Of a stretch of DNA of 64,000 nt, positions 8,576 through 17,831 are shown one piece after another. Both the position numbers and the translations under genes were made by a program. Positions within the stretch are counted from its first letter, which is position 1; each line of letters starts with the position of its first letter. Source of the stretch: Photobacterium angustum (GTDB lineage: Bacteria; Pseudomonadota; Gammaproteobacteria; Enterobacterales; Vibrionaceae); contig NZ_PYOM01000003.1 of assembly GCF_003026365.1 (NCBI RefSeq), forward strand, positions 124,001-188,000. The letters are read 5' to 3'. Under the pieces are notes generated by a model, which saw only the letters and a list, made by a program, of their open reading frames with translations, had not been told where the DNA came from and did no database searches.

Positions 8576-9550
8576 TTACGACTCTTTAATTTTAAAATCA
8601 AAGAACTGGCTTGTGCCATTATCGTTATCAGAGGCTAATACACCTTTGGTGATATTTCCTTCATGGGAAGTAATTGCGATCGATTCTACTTTTGTAATGA
8701 CTTTCTTACCATCGTGTTCAACAGGCATTGCGTCCTTTGTCAGATCAATCGTTTTGCCATTAGCAAGTTGACTTAACGGTAATTCAGCAACGAAGCTTCC
8801 TAAAATATCACCATCTTGATAAGCACCGCCTGTAGCTTCAACTGATGAGGTTAAATACAACGTTTTTGTAGCTTCATCATATGTCGCACCAGATAAACCA
8901 GATTCAATACCATCGATAGCAGGAAGTTTCACTAAGTAAGACTCAATCTTATCAATATTATCTTGCTTGCCCGTCATGTAATTTTCAAATGCTGTTCTAT
9001 CAACTTCAAACAACATGTTTGGGCCACTGTTGCCGCGATTAAAAATGAAGACCTTATCTTTACTGCTCGCTAAGCCTTCAATATTAATTTCTTGCTTTTG
9101 AGTGAAGTGTCCTACCTGGTGAAGTTTCTCATACAAAGGTGCCAAGTCACGCTCAATTTTAAAGCTTTTATCTTGAGCAATAACAAACCCTTTTTCTCTC
9201 ACCTTCTTCTTACTGCCTGAGCCCAAAATCACATAAGCAGGTTTTCCATTAATATGTTGAACATCCATCGATTCAAAATCGGGTTTTACCTTTTTAACGA
9301 TTCTGCCATCTTTACCTGTTTTATAATGCGCAATCTGTGACTCGCTCATTACTTTAAATTTATCATTCAGCGTAAATAATTGTGAACTGTCATCACCCAC
9401 GGCCAAAATGTGATTGTCATGATTCACTATACCTGATGCTGATGGTAGGTTTTGTAACGTTGTCGACGTAGAAACCGTTAAATCACAAGCCAATACAGAG
9501 CCTGAAACACAAGTTGCGATAACCAGTAGAGATAGGTTTTTAAGTTTCAT
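8576..9550 (-). CDS. Exported propeller-like protein (possibly DUF6929 family)
   Basis: A 324-aa protein with a clear Sec signal peptide (MKLKNLSLLVIATCVSGSVLA) and a GAGG Shine-Dalgarno. The mature part has repeating beta-rich units with 'SG..N/HD..ILAVGDDSSQLF', 'ESMDVQHINGKPAYVILGSG', 'EGLASSKDKVFIFNRGNSGP' and 'ESGLSGATYDEATKTLYLTS', the pattern of a six-bladed esterase/phytase-like or SdiA-regulated-type propeller. The GNSGPN element resembles the DUF6929 family; that assignment is from memory and is tentative. Likely periplasmic. No catalytic residues can be named. Monocistronic. Confidence 0.6.
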   Translation of the reverse strand: MKLKNLSLLVIATCVSGSVLACDLTVSTSTTLQNLPSASGIVNHDNHILAVGDDSSQLFTLNDKFKVMSESQIAHYKTGKDGRIVKKVKPDFESMDVQHINGKPAYVILGSGSKKKVREKGFVIAQDKSFKIERDLAPLYEKLHQVGHFTQKQEINIEGLASSKDKVFIFNRGNSGPNMLFEVDRTAFENYMTGKQDNIDKIESYLVKLPAIDGIESGLSGATYDEATKTLYLTSSVEATGGAYQDGDILGSFVAELPLSQLANGKTIDLTKDAMPVEHDGKKVITKVESIAITSHEGNITKGVLASDNDNGTSQFFDFKIKES

Positions 9551-9773
9551 TACTTTTCCTCATTAATCCTTTGGCTTCTTTCTACTGGTAAATGAGGGAT
9601 AACTCAAAATCATAACGTAGTTAATTGCAACAATCTGAATAAGAATCACTTTCAGTTGCATAAGTTTGCTTTTGACAAGTAATTGTTAAAAATTAATTTC
9701 AACACTTAACGATAGTGTTTGCCAATTACCCCAAGGGAATTAAAATAGCGCACATATTCACTGGGAGAATAAG

Positions 9774-11030
9774 ATGCACAACCAACACCGCACGGCTCAA
9801 CACTTGCCCTTATTTACGCTTATAACGCTATACATCATTATCTTTCTTGGTTCTGCCGGATTTTTTATTACGATCCCTGCTTATGTCAGTCTGTTTTTAA
9901 CCGATCACTCACTTGAATTAGCGAAAAGTATGCCGATTGAACAGCGTCGTATGTTATTCGGTACTGTGATGTCTGCTGCTCCGTTTATTTCAATGTTTTT
10001 TACCCCTTTTATTGCCCGCTTTGCTGACAAGTTCAGTCGAAAAGCCGTAATTGCAATTTGTTTAGTCATTGCAGCTATCGGGTTTGCATTACCTATTTAT
10101 GCCATTGTGGTGAGCTCGGTGATCATTTTGTTTGTCGGTAATATGATCAACAGTTTAGGCTCGGCAAGCCAACCAATTGCACAAGCGATTTTGGCTGATA
10201 ACAGCGAAGGGAAAAACAAAGCAACCTTAATGAGTTTAGTGGCTGTAGTTATGACAGCTGCCATGTCATTTGGCCCTGCACTTGGCAGTAAATTATCAGC
10301 AAACTATGGTGCACAAGCGCCATTTTATGCCTGTTTGATGATCGCTCTCATTAGCTTAGTCTTAATGTTGATTATCCGTTTACCAGCGCAAAACACAGTA
10401 AAAGAAGAAAATATATTCTCATTTGTAAAACCTTTAAAACGAAGTCAAAAAGGTTTGTTGAACTGTTTGTTTATCGTGTTTATTTGTCAGTTTAGCTGGA
10501 GCCTCTATTTCCAAAATATTGCATTTATCTTCCCACAGAAATGGAATATTTCGGTAGAAAGTGCGTTTTACCAATACTTTATGATGGGAGTTGGTATCGT
10601 GATGATTTTCTCTTTGTTATTGCTCCCTCGCCTTATATTGAACCGTTTCTCTGTGTCCTCTGCACTTCGAGTAACAACAGCGCTTTCAGCATTTGGTATG
10701 TTGCTGCTAGCCATAACACCGACACCGACCAGTCATGTCTTTGCAATGATATTTACCGCTGCAATGGTAGCGCTATGTTTCCCGCTTTATATCACTGCCC
10801 TTTCAGATCGAGCGAGTGATATTGATCAAGGTTGGGCTATGGCGCTTTCTGGTGCAATGGTTGGCTTGGCGTGGACATTAACTGGCTATTTGACTGCTAT
10901 GATGGTGAATGTATATCTATTACTACCAACAGCTATCGCGGTTCTTGGTTATCTATTAGCAATGGTAATGGTGCCAACTCAACAAACGACGACAGAGAAG
11001 AAAACACCATCAGAATTGGAAGCAGCATGA
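9774..11030 (+). CDS. MFS transporter, DHA1-type, coupled to an M23-like gene
   Basis: A 418-aa protein with 12 predicted helices. GGGAGA lies 6 nt before the ATG. Motif A-like ARFADKFSRKAV falls near residue 80, followed by QPIAQAILADNSEGKNKATL (about 127-146). A central cytoplasmic loop (residues about 200-222) separates the two bundles. The TGA stop overlaps the ATG of the next gene (ATGA at 11027-11030), so the two proteins are translationally coupled and probably act together. Substrate unknown. Confidence 0.8.
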   Translation: MHNQHRTAQHLPLFTLITLYIIIFLGSAGFFITIPAYVSLFLTDHSLELAKSMPIEQRRMLFGTVMSAAPFISMFFTPFIARFADKFSRKAVIAICLVIAAIGFALPIYAIVVSSVIILFVGNMINSLGSASQPIAQAILADNSEGKNKATLMSLVAVVMTAAMSFGPALGSKLSANYGAQAPFYACLMIALISLVLMLIIRLPAQNTVKEENIFSFVKPLKRSQKGLLNCLFIVFICQFSWSLYFQNIAFIFPQKWNISVESAFYQYFMMGVGIVMIFSLLLLPRLILNRFSVSSALRVTTALSAFGMLLLAITPTPTSHVFAMIFTAAMVALCFPLYITALSDRASDIDQGWAMALSGAMVGLAWTLTGYLTAMMVNVYLLLPTAIAVLGYLLAMVMVPTQQTTTEKKTPSELEAA

Positions 11031-11713
11031 CAAACAGCAAAACATCCTTAGAACATGTCCTTAAAGCCCATGACTTTCACCCTGTTGTACCAAAAGAGAT
11101 GCAATTTGGAGCTGGCTATATTGTTGATTTAACGCCTGATAGCGATTTATGGAGTATGGTTACCGTAGAGCATAGCTTTGCTGATGAAATCGTAAACCGT
11201 GCTATTGCAACAAATGCTATGGTGGTGATTGGTCGTTATGCTGAATATCGTTTGATCTATCAAGATAAAGCTAACTTTACCGATTCCCCTGATCGTACTG
11301 TTCATATGGCGATTGATTTAGGGTTACCTGCTGGCACACCTGTTTATGCCCCTCTTGATGGTGAAGTCTTTGGTTTTGCTAACCACACCGCAGACGGTGA
11401 CTATGGTCCAACCGTGATCCTAAAACATGAATTAGAAGATCATGTTTTTTATACCCTGTATGGGCATTGTGCCACTGAGTATTTATCAACCCTCACCGTA
11501 GGACAAAAAATAACAGCAGGTCAGCAATTTACAGCAATAGGTAACACGGAAGAAAATGGTGGTTGGGCGCCCCATCTGCATTTTCAAATCATCAAAGACA
11601 TGGGTGATTTCAGTGATGATTATCCTGGTGTGATTGATCCTGAGCAGTTTGATTTTTACCAAGATAACTGCCCGAATCCTAATCTGATCCTAAAACGTAG
11701 CGATTTAGATTAA
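11027..11713 (+). CDS. M23-type (LytM-like) metallopeptidase-domain protein without signal peptide
   Basis: A 228-aa protein. Start chosen at ATG 11027 because of the 4-bp ATGA overlap with the MFS gene; a much longer upstream reading is only the shadow frame of that gene. The C-terminal half is an M23 domain with all zinc-site elements: HMAIDL (HxxxD), LYGHC, and the HLHF (HxH) motif, plus the usual G.PVYAPLDGEV strand. M23 enzymes normally cut peptidoglycan outside the cytoplasm, yet no signal peptide or membrane helix is visible. The N-terminal 85 residues are not recognised. A related cytosolic M23 domain occurs fused to class-III aminotransferase/kinase proteins in some bacteria, so a non-wall substrate linked to the co-transcribed transporter is conceivable. 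Confidence 0.78.
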   Translation: MTNSKTSLEHVLKAHDFHPVVPKEMQFGAGYIVDLTPDSDLWSMVTVEHSFADEIVNRAIATNAMVVIGRYAEYRLIYQDKANFTDSPDRTVHMAIDLGLPAGTPVYAPLDGEVFGFANHTADGDYGPTVILKHELEDHVFYTLYGHCATEYLSTLTVGQKITAGQQFTAIGNTEENGGWAPHLHFQIIKDMGDFSDDYPGVIDPEQFDFYQDNCPNPNLILKRSDLD

Positions 11714-11723
11714 TCTGCATACA

Positions 11724-11763
11724 TAAAAGCGCCTATTAGCCTTCAAGCCAATAGGCGCTTTTT
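11724..11763. terminator. Bidirectional terminator between convergent genes
   Basis: AAAAGCGCCTATTagc and gccAATAGGCGCTTTT form a long stem around CTTCAA, with A-run and T-run at the two ends. It serves the M23-like gene (plus) and the MFS gene at 11766 (minus). Confidence 0.85.
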
Positions 11764-11765
11764 AT

Positions 11766-12950
11766 TTACGCTTTTGCCAACACGACAGAATTATCATTCC
11801 ACCAGCGTTGTACTGAAATATTCAATAATGCCATGGTGATAAGTACACATGCCATCATCCACTCAACACTGGCTAAATGACTCACAATAAAGGTTAACGT
11901 AAAGATCCCAACCATTTGTAATGAGCCAAACAACGCACCCGTTTGCCCTTTATGCTTAGGAAATAAATACAGCGCACTGACCGCTACGACTGAAGTTGTT
12001 AAACCTGCACCAAAACAATAGATACCCATGCCAATGATGATCATCGCAATGCTATGAAATATCACATTTGATAGTATTGTCAGCGCACCAAGCAGCATAA
12101 TACAGCTTGCCACTTTAATGATTCGACCTTCTGTCGCGTTATATTTTAGAAAACGAATATAAACAATACGTGCGCACAAACTACAACCAATTAGCAACAA
12201 TGAAGACATACCAAAATATTGCACAGGTAAATGGTATTGCTCTTTTGCAATAAACGCCCCCATCAAATAGAACACAAGCGCACCACTATTGGCCATCACC
12301 ATCATGATTAGATAGCGTAAAAACTGCGAATTTGTTGCAATCATGGAGTAATCACGAGCAACAACACTTGGTTTTGTCGCATGAATATTCTTTTCTAAGT
12401 GGGTTTCTTTTAAACCTAAAACAATAACCACGAATAGCAGTACAGCTAACCCCAACATAAACCAGAAGCTACTATGCCAGCCAAAATGACTTTCTAAATA
12501 GCCCCCAATAGCCGGTGTTGTAGCTGGCAAGCACATAAATAAAATACTAAACCATGACATCACATCCACCAACTGCTCTTTAGTCAATGAATCTTGCATT
12601 ATGGTTCGGCATAATAAGAACAATGCCCCAACACCAATACCTTGTACGGCACGCCCAATAATTAAACCTGATAGTTGATCAGCGTGTAAGCAAAGCGCTG
12701 AGCCGATAATAAATATCACCGCACCTAATATCGCGATAGGACGACGACCAAATCGCTCTGCGACAGCTCCACACACGAGTTGGCTTAAACCTAACGCAAT
12801 GAAAAACGCGCTCACCGTTTGTTGTACTGCTGTCGATGACACATTCAATGCCTCAGACATCACTGGTAAGCTAGGTGCATACATATCAGAGGCAAAGAAA
12901 TAGCTACACGCCATTAATAAACTGATAGAAAGTAAACGTAGTAAAGACAT
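11766..12950 (-). CDS. MFS transporter, Bcr/CflA-like (DHA1)
   Basis: A 394-aa protein with 12 membrane helices. ATG 12950 is preferred over the upstream in-frame ATG at 12977 because AAGGAG lies about 9 nt before it and the short product starts with a normal first helix. Bcr/CflA-type motifs are SDMYAPSLPVMSEAL (residues about 18-32), AVAERFGRRPIAILG (motif A) and IGRAVQGIGVGALFLLCRTI. Members export drugs or small metabolites by proton antiport. It is the last gene of a minus-strand run with the AraC regulator (46 bp between stop and start codons by the preferred starts) and the PcfJ-like gene, so that regulator probably controls it. Confidence 0.83.
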   Translation of the reverse strand: MSLLRLLSISLLMACSYFFASDMYAPSLPVMSEALNVSSTAVQQTVSAFFIALGLSQLVCGAVAERFGRRPIAILGAVIFIIGSALCLHADQLSGLIIGRAVQGIGVGALFLLCRTIMQDSLTKEQLVDVMSWFSILFMCLPATTPAIGGYLESHFGWHSSFWFMLGLAVLLFVVIVLGLKETHLEKNIHATKPSVVARDYSMIATNSQFLRYLIMMVMANSGALVFYLMGAFIAKEQYHLPVQYFGMSSLLLIGCSLCARIVYIRFLKYNATEGRIIKVASCIMLLGALTILSNVIFHSIAMIIIGMGIYCFGAGLTTSVVAVSALYLFPKHKGQTGALFGSLQMVGIFTLTFIVSHLASVEWMMACVLITMALLNISVQRWWNDNSVVLAKA

Positions 12951-12995
12951 GACAACAATCTCCTTAATTGATGTCATTATCTTAAATAGATGTGT

Positions 12996-13784
12996 TTAGT
13001 CTTGTTGTTGAACTAGCGACAACGAGTTGTGATTTTTCGCCAACTTCTGGCTAGCTTTGTCTTGTTTGAAACGATTAAAGGCATGGGAAAAGGCAGATAA
13101 GCTGTTGTAACCTAAATCTAATGCAATATCTGTATGTGCGACACCTGCGCGACTCAACTGCCATGCTTTTGCCATAACCAACTGCTGTCTTATTTCACGA
13201 AATGGCTGATCAAATGTACTGATAAATAAACGATTAAGAGTACGAGAAGATGCGCCACAGTGCTCAGCAAAACGGTCTAAAGACAGTTTAATATCAGGTT
13301 CAATAGTCAGTGCTTCAATAATGGGCAGCAAGCGTTTATCAATATCATGATTACTTTGATAAGCATCGCTCTGGTAATTTTGTTTCTTGAGTTGATCAAT
13401 AAATACCGCTAAATAATGGTGTTGAACATCGCTGTTGCAATCAGCACCTTGCTCAAAGCCAATATCTTGCGACTCAATTGCTGCCATCACTTGTACCATT
13501 AAGCGATTGGTCGAGATGATCGCCATCTCATTGTGAAAATGAGGAATAACATCTGGTGAAGCATGAATAATACTTAAGCTGGTATCTTTCAACACTTTCA
13601 AATGATGACGGTGATTAAGGGGCACCCAAATAAGTTGCCCACTAACAGCCAGTATGCTTTTATCCTCTGTTCTAGCAATACCGCAACCTTGGTGGATATA
13701 AAAAAGTTGAACAAAATCGTCGTGAGAATGCGGTGCTTTTTCTTCTGTTGGTGCATAACGTTTTATCGAATGAAATAACCGCAT
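12996..13784 (-). CDS. AraC-family regulator next to a Bcr/CflA-type exporter
   Basis: A 262-aa protein if started at ATG 13784, which has AAAGGA 6 nt upstream; an in-frame ATG at 13817 has no such site. The N-terminal cupin is seen as 'APHSHDDFVQLFYIHQGCGI' followed by 'LIWVPLNHRHHLKV' (residues about 16-70). The C-terminal HTH pair is 'LDRFAEHCGASSRTLNRLF' and 'HTDIALDLGYNSLSAFSHAF' (residues about 170-245). It lies between a PcfJ-like gene and an MFS exporter, all on the minus strand and closely spaced, which suggests it reads a small effector and sets export. Confidence 0.85.
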   Translation of the reverse strand: MRLFHSIKRYAPTEEKAPHSHDDFVQLFYIHQGCGIARTEDKSILAVSGQLIWVPLNHRHHLKVLKDTSLSIIHASPDVIPHFHNEMAIISTNRLMVQVMAAIESQDIGFEQGADCNSDVQHHYLAVFIDQLKKQNYQSDAYQSNHDIDKRLLPIIEALTIEPDIKLSLDRFAEHCGASSRTLNRLFISTFDQPFREIRQQLVMAKAWQLSRAGVAHTDIALDLGYNSLSAFSHAFNRFKQDKASQKLAKNHNSLSLVQQQD

Positions 13785-13823
13785 TTCTTTCCTTTGAGAG
13801 TAAACCAATAAATTCAACCAGTA

Positions 13824-14999
13824 TTATGGCTTAGCTGACTTCATACTGTCTAACCAACCATAAACAGCCTCTAATGTTTCAGAAGATGGCATCCTATTAT
13901 TACGGGCTTGGATTTGATCCACTGTATATGTCTCACTAACTCGTCCATTAACGAAATAATGCCGTTTTAAACCAATAGTAACACGCTCTGGCATGAACAT
14001 TTTATAAACCAAATACTCGCCTTTAATGATTCGGTTGTGGTAAATCGCCACACAGTGGTTTTGTTCAATTCCCTCTTGTTCAAGTTCTTGATAATCGCGA
14101 ATAGGTACAATATTATTATTACCTTCAAAAGGGATCACGTAAGGCTTATTTGAATTAGCATCGGGTACAAAGTTAATTCTGTGTTGCGCTACCACCCACC
14201 TATCGTGTAACGCTCGTAACTCTTCATAAGAAGTCACAGCATGAATACGTTTAATTGAATCAACATCTAATACGCGATAACCAAGTTGGAAAACATCAGA
14301 TAAAATCTGATTGATTTGGAAACGCTCACGCTGATTGGTTTGCGCTAGATGTCGTCCAAGAGGCGTACCTGTTAACGTTGGCCATTGTAGATAGATCTGC
14401 AAGGTTAAATTAGTGATCGTTTTATAATGCTTGAACAATTGAAACGACATCATTTCAGGATCGAGCAAGCGGTGAATAATAATCAAAATCGAACGGGTTG
14501 AAAAATCCCCCTCAATCCGATCAAGAAAGCGCAATGCTGAACGACTCGAAGCCAAGCCAAGTTGAGCAAGGATCTCACGTTGACCTAATTCGCACAGTGA
14601 TAACACTTCATCTTGATCTAACGGATATTGTTCGCATACCAAATACAATAAAGTCGGACGTTGAAGTAATAAATCTCGGGCTTTCTGGCTCAAAGCAGCA
14701 ACCTTAAGCATATACACCCCAAGTTCAGCATACCCTCGGGCTTTTTCAACTAAACCAGTTGGAATACTATCTACCCACGCTTTTCCACCCTCTAATGATT
14801 CGATGTGTTCAATATAGAATGAACAACTCCCCTCTAATGGTTCTCGATGCCCATCAGGGTAAGCACGATACATAGCAAGGCAATCATGCCAGTCATAAAA
14901 TTCAAGCTGAAAAGGAAAAAAGGTTAAGGCTTCATCAAATGATAAAACTAACGGCGTTGAGTGATGAAACTCTTCGCGCTCAGCACAACAAGCAAGCAT
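13824..14999 (-). CDS. PcfJ-like domain protein
   Basis: A 391-aa cytoplasmic protein. The C-terminal region (residues about 295-370: YQELEQEGIEQNHCVAIYHN, then IIKGEYLVYKM and a GLKRHYFVNGR strand) has the 'EG..M.HCV..Y...I..G...Y' pattern of PcfJ-like proteins (PF14284-type), known from Enterococcus conjugative plasmid pCF10 and scattered in proteobacteria, with unknown biochemical role. The N-terminal 250 residues are helical and unrecognised. The start at 14999 has a poor ribosome site. It precedes the AraC and MFS genes in the same direction with gaps under 50 bp, so co-transcription is likely. Confidence 0.65.
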   Translation of the reverse strand: MLACCAEREEFHHSTPLVLSFDEALTFFPFQLEFYDWHDCLAMYRAYPDGHREPLEGSCSFYIEHIESLEGGKAWVDSIPTGLVEKARGYAELGVYMLKVAALSQKARDLLLQRPTLLYLVCEQYPLDQDEVLSLCELGQREILAQLGLASSRSALRFLDRIEGDFSTRSILIIIHRLLDPEMMSFQLFKHYKTITNLTLQIYLQWPTLTGTPLGRHLAQTNQRERFQINQILSDVFQLGYRVLDVDSIKRIHAVTSYEELRALHDRWVVAQHRINFVPDANSNKPYVIPFEGNNNIVPIRDYQELEQEGIEQNHCVAIYHNRIIKGEYLVYKMFMPERVTIGLKRHYFVNGRVSETYTVDQIQARNNRMPSSETLEAVYGWLDSMKSAKP

Positions 15000-15338
15000 A
15001 AATATCCATATATATCTGTTAGCCTTGAATGATTATTATCGTTATCTGCTCAGTTAATTTTGGCATGAAAAACAATAACAACTGATAGATATATCATGCC
15101 TTAGCGAAGTGAAGATTCAACTGAAAAACGACGAGGATGAGAACCTAGTACGAAAAATACATTCATCAATATATAGAACGGTTAACTGTTTGTTGACACT
15201 TATTCTTAGATAAAAACAATTGTTAAATTCACATTAAAATTTATTAAATAAACTTAGATTATTTGAAAGTTAGTCTTTCTGTTCACTTATAAAGTTTGTA
15301 GGGGGAAACCCAGTACAGTTTGAGAAAATCGAAAATCA
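15000..15338. other. Gene-free stretch, probable promoter of the PcfJ-like/AraC/MFS run
   Basis: No coding potential seen over 339 bp, which is AT-rich. It separates two minus-strand units and should contain the promoter of the 14999 gene and the end of transcription of the 15339 gene. No clear hairpin terminator was found. Confidence 0.4.
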
Positions 15339-16115
15339 TTACTTATACTCAGTAATAAAGTTTGAGGGTGTAACGCCAGCCTTATCATGAAAGAAACGAA
15401 TAAAAGCACTATCACTTGAAAAATCTAGCCGATGAGCAATATCTGTCACTCGCCAATTTGATGACAGTAATTCAATAGCGGCTAATAAACGCCACTGTTG
15501 ACGCCAACTTTGATATGGCATTCCCACTTCTTTATTAAAAATACGGGTGATGGTTTTTGCACTCGCCCCTACTATTAGGCTGAGTTCAGCTAATGATGGA
15601 GCAACAAACGCCTCATCATCAATATCTACTAACCATGAAGATAAACGAGGATCGGCTGGAATAGGTAAATTCAAGTGACTATCTTGCGCAAAATTTAACT
15701 CTTCAATTAAGAGGTTCACCGAATTAACTTGCTCATTATTGGGTTTATCAAACTCCCAAAACGCCATACGCTCCATTAGTGCCGACATTAAAGGGTTAAT
15801 ATCAAATATTTTTAATTCTCTCGGCAATTGCGGTTGTAAATCTTGGTCAAAATACAAAGAACGGTAATGCGTAACATTGGATGTTTGTGCCTTGTGCTCC
15901 ACTCCTGCAGGTATCCAAGCAGCGCGCATTGGCGGCAACACACATTTCACACCATTTAAACTGATTACCATGCAACCATGATGGGAGAATAACAACTGAT
16001 CTTTGTTATGAGTATGGTAACCCGAGTCATGCTCCGCTATATCAGCAGCCAGTCCAACAACAAGGCCATGATAGTCATCAGCACAAAACTGATCTTCCAT
16101 TTGAATATAAGCCAT
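15339..16115 (-). CDS. AraC-family regulator divergent from duplicated MFS genes
   Basis: A 258-aa protein with an excellent AAGGAG 8 nt before ATG 16115. N-terminal cupin: 'GYHTHNKDQLLFSHHGCMVI' and 'AAWIPAGVEHKAQ' (residues about 32-78). C-terminal HTH pair: 'LAELSLIVGASAKTITRIF' and 'VTDIAHRLDFSSDSAFIRFF'. The divergent MFS gene starts at 16328, leaving 212 bp for shared control. Part of that intergenic DNA is repeated before the second MFS copy (16139-16227 resembles 17606-17690), so this regulator may bind before both transporters. Confidence 0.86.
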   Translation of the reverse strand: MAYIQMEDQFCADDYHGLVVGLAADIAEHDSGYHTHNKDQLLFSHHGCMVISLNGVKCVLPPMRAAWIPAGVEHKAQTSNVTHYRSLYFDQDLQPQLPRELKIFDINPLMSALMERMAFWEFDKPNNEQVNSVNLLIEELNFAQDSHLNLPIPADPRLSSWLVDIDDEAFVAPSLAELSLIVGASAKTITRIFNKEVGMPYQSWRQQWRLLAAIELLSSNWRVTDIAHRLDFSSDSAFIRFFHDKAGVTPSNFITEYK

Positions 16116-16327
16116 ATATAGAGCTCCTTTTTACAACTTGTCCTTAAAGTGATACTTCTTGTTCTTATGTTAATATCATACCTTGCATTGGTAAATATAT
16201 ACTTATCATCATTGAAATAACAGCCTAGCACTTCACAAAAAAGCGATGGCAGTAATACTTATCATTCCCTAATTTATCCTGTTTACTAGTCTTGAGAGGA
16301 TGGATGATAAAGCTTCAAGAGGAAGTC

Positions 16328-17500
16328 ATGAATAAAAAAACAATATCGACATTATTAGCAGTTTCGCTGTTAATGTTTCCACAACTCATAGAAACGATGT
16401 ATAGCCCGGCGCTAACATCCATTAAAAATCATTTTTCAGTAACAACATCAGAAGCAGCACAAGCTTTATCACTCTTCTTTATGGTATTTGCGGTAGGCGT
16501 TGTGTTCTGGGGCACCATGTGTGACGTCATTGGACGTCGTTTATCAACACTTTTAGGCATAGCTATTTGTATTGCTTCGGCGACATTTTGTTATTACTCG
16601 CCAACATTCCAAGGTTTACTTTATGGTTTTGGTGCGTGTGCCTTTGGTGCTGCTGTTGGCTCTGTATGTACTCAAACTATTTTACGTGACAGCTTTGAAG
16701 GTGCTAGTTTAACAAGAATTTTCTCTATTGCTTCGACAAGTATTGGTCTTAGCCCAGTTATTGGTATGTTACTTGGTAGCTGGCTGACAGCTCATGGTGG
16801 CTATACTTGGGTTTTCGCAGCTATGGTGATTATGCTATCGCTACTACTACTTTGGGGTGGCTTTGCATTACCAGAGACTAAACCAAACCACATTAAACGT
16901 GATAGCTTGTTTTTAGTGGCAAATAAAATGATCCGTGATGGACATATTTGGTACATCGCATTAATGGTAGGACTAGCAAACATTGCCCTGTTCTCTTATT
17001 ACAGCATCGCACCATTTATGTTTGAGCACCTTGGTGCTAGCGTTAAGTTTTTTGGTAATACGAGTTTTGTTTTAGCAGCTGGTTCAATTTTAGGTTCGCT
17101 TCTCAATATTCGTTTGATCCGTAAACATATACGCGGTGATATCATCGTAATGTTATCGACATTAATGATGCTGGCAGCTGGTTTAGGTGTTTACTTACTG
17201 CAAGAAACTGTTTGGTTCTTTATTCCAATGGCATTGGTATCACTGTCTTTTGGTTTAGCATTACCTAACTTGTTTAGTACTGCTTTAATAAATTACCGAA
17301 ACCACTTGGGTACAGCAGGTGCATTACTTGGCTTGTTTTATTACTTAATTATTGGTTTTGGTCTAGATCATGCGGCTCATGTCGGCAATCTAGCAATGAC
17401 GTTACTCGTTTCTGGTGGTTGTTCATTCGTACTTGTACTATTAAAATTGTTCACTACAAAAACCAGTAAACAAACCAGTGAAAATGCAACAACAAGTTAA
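16328..17500 (+). CDS. MFS transporter, DHA1 type (tandem copy 1)
   Basis: A 390-aa protein with 12 helices. ATG 16328 is chosen over an upstream in-frame start (16292) because AGAGGAAG precedes it and the tandem paralogue starts at the same place. Bcr/CflA-like features are MYSPALTSIKNHFSV (residues about 21-35), GTMCDVIGRRLSTLLG (motif A) and VGSVCTQTILRDSFEG. The copy at 17832 is nearly the same in sequence. Its own terminator follows. Together with the AraC gene at 15339 it forms an inducible-efflux-like unit; substrate unknown. Confidence 0.85.
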   Translation: MNKKTISTLLAVSLLMFPQLIETMYSPALTSIKNHFSVTTSEAAQALSLFFMVFAVGVVFWGTMCDVIGRRLSTLLGIAICIASATFCYYSPTFQGLLYGFGACAFGAAVGSVCTQTILRDSFEGASLTRIFSIASTSIGLSPVIGMLLGSWLTAHGGYTWVFAAMVIMLSLLLLWGGFALPETKPNHIKRDSLFLVANKMIRDGHIWYIALMVGLANIALFSYYSIAPFMFEHLGASVKFFGNTSFVLAAGSILGSLLNIRLIRKHIRGDIIVMLSTLMMLAAGLGVYLLQETVWFFIPMALVSLSFGLALPNLFSTALINYRNHLGTAGALLGLFYYLIIGFGLDHAAHVGNLAMTLLVSGGCSFVLVLLKLFTTKTSKQTSENATTS

Positions 17501-17545
17501 TCAATAAGTGAGCTGAAATTCACCGTATAGTTAACTTCTACTAAT

Positions 17546-17597
17546 AAAAAAGCCGCATGAGATACTCTATTTATAGAGAAGCTCATGCGGCTTTTTT
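17546..17597 (+). terminator. Terminator of MFS copy 1
   Basis: AAAAAGCCGCATGAG pairs with CTCATGCGGCTTTTT around a 20-nt inner stem-loop, followed by T. A near-identical element ends copy 2 at 19053-19107, so the terminator was duplicated with the gene. Confidence 0.88.
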
Positions 17598-17605
17598 CGA
17601 TTATG

Positions 17606-17690
17606 TCCTTATAGTGACATTTGTTGTTCTTATGTTAATACCATACCAATCTTTGATAAATGTATACTCAGCATTATTGAAATAACCTTC
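17606..17690 (+). repeat. Duplicated upstream control region
   Basis: This stretch resembles 16139-16227, the regulator-MFS intergenic region (shared runs include TTGTTCTTATGTTAATA and ATTGAAATAAC). It shows that the duplication unit covered promoter, gene and terminator. Confidence 0.75.
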
Positions 17691-17765
17691 TCGTATTTCA
17701 CCTAAAACAATAGTTGTAATACATACCTTCTCGTATTTCATCTAAATCAATAGCTGTAATACATA
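17686..17765 (+). repeat. 40-bp direct tandem repeat, two units
   Basis: 17686-17725 and 17726-17765 are the same 40-bp unit (beginning CCTTCTCGTATTTCA) with three mismatches. It lies between the duplicated control region and MFS copy 2 and has no counterpart before copy 1. Confidence 0.85.
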
Positions 17766-17831
17766 CCTTTAATGATTTATATCGTTTGCCAGTCTTTCAT
17801 CGGTGGATGATCAAGCGTCAAAAAGGAAGTC

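Noticed and set aside
10541..10819. 92-codon plus-strand frame
   Set aside because: Shadow frame of the MFS gene at 9774; composition is not protein-like and there is no ribosome site.
10832..11026. Upstream extension of the M23-like protein
   Set aside because: It overlaps the MFS gene in another frame and the ATGA overlap at 11027 gives a much better start.
11027..11713. T6SS or secreted peptidoglycan-hydrolase effector
   Set aside because: No signal peptide, no T6SS marker, far from the T6SS module, and coupled to a transporter.
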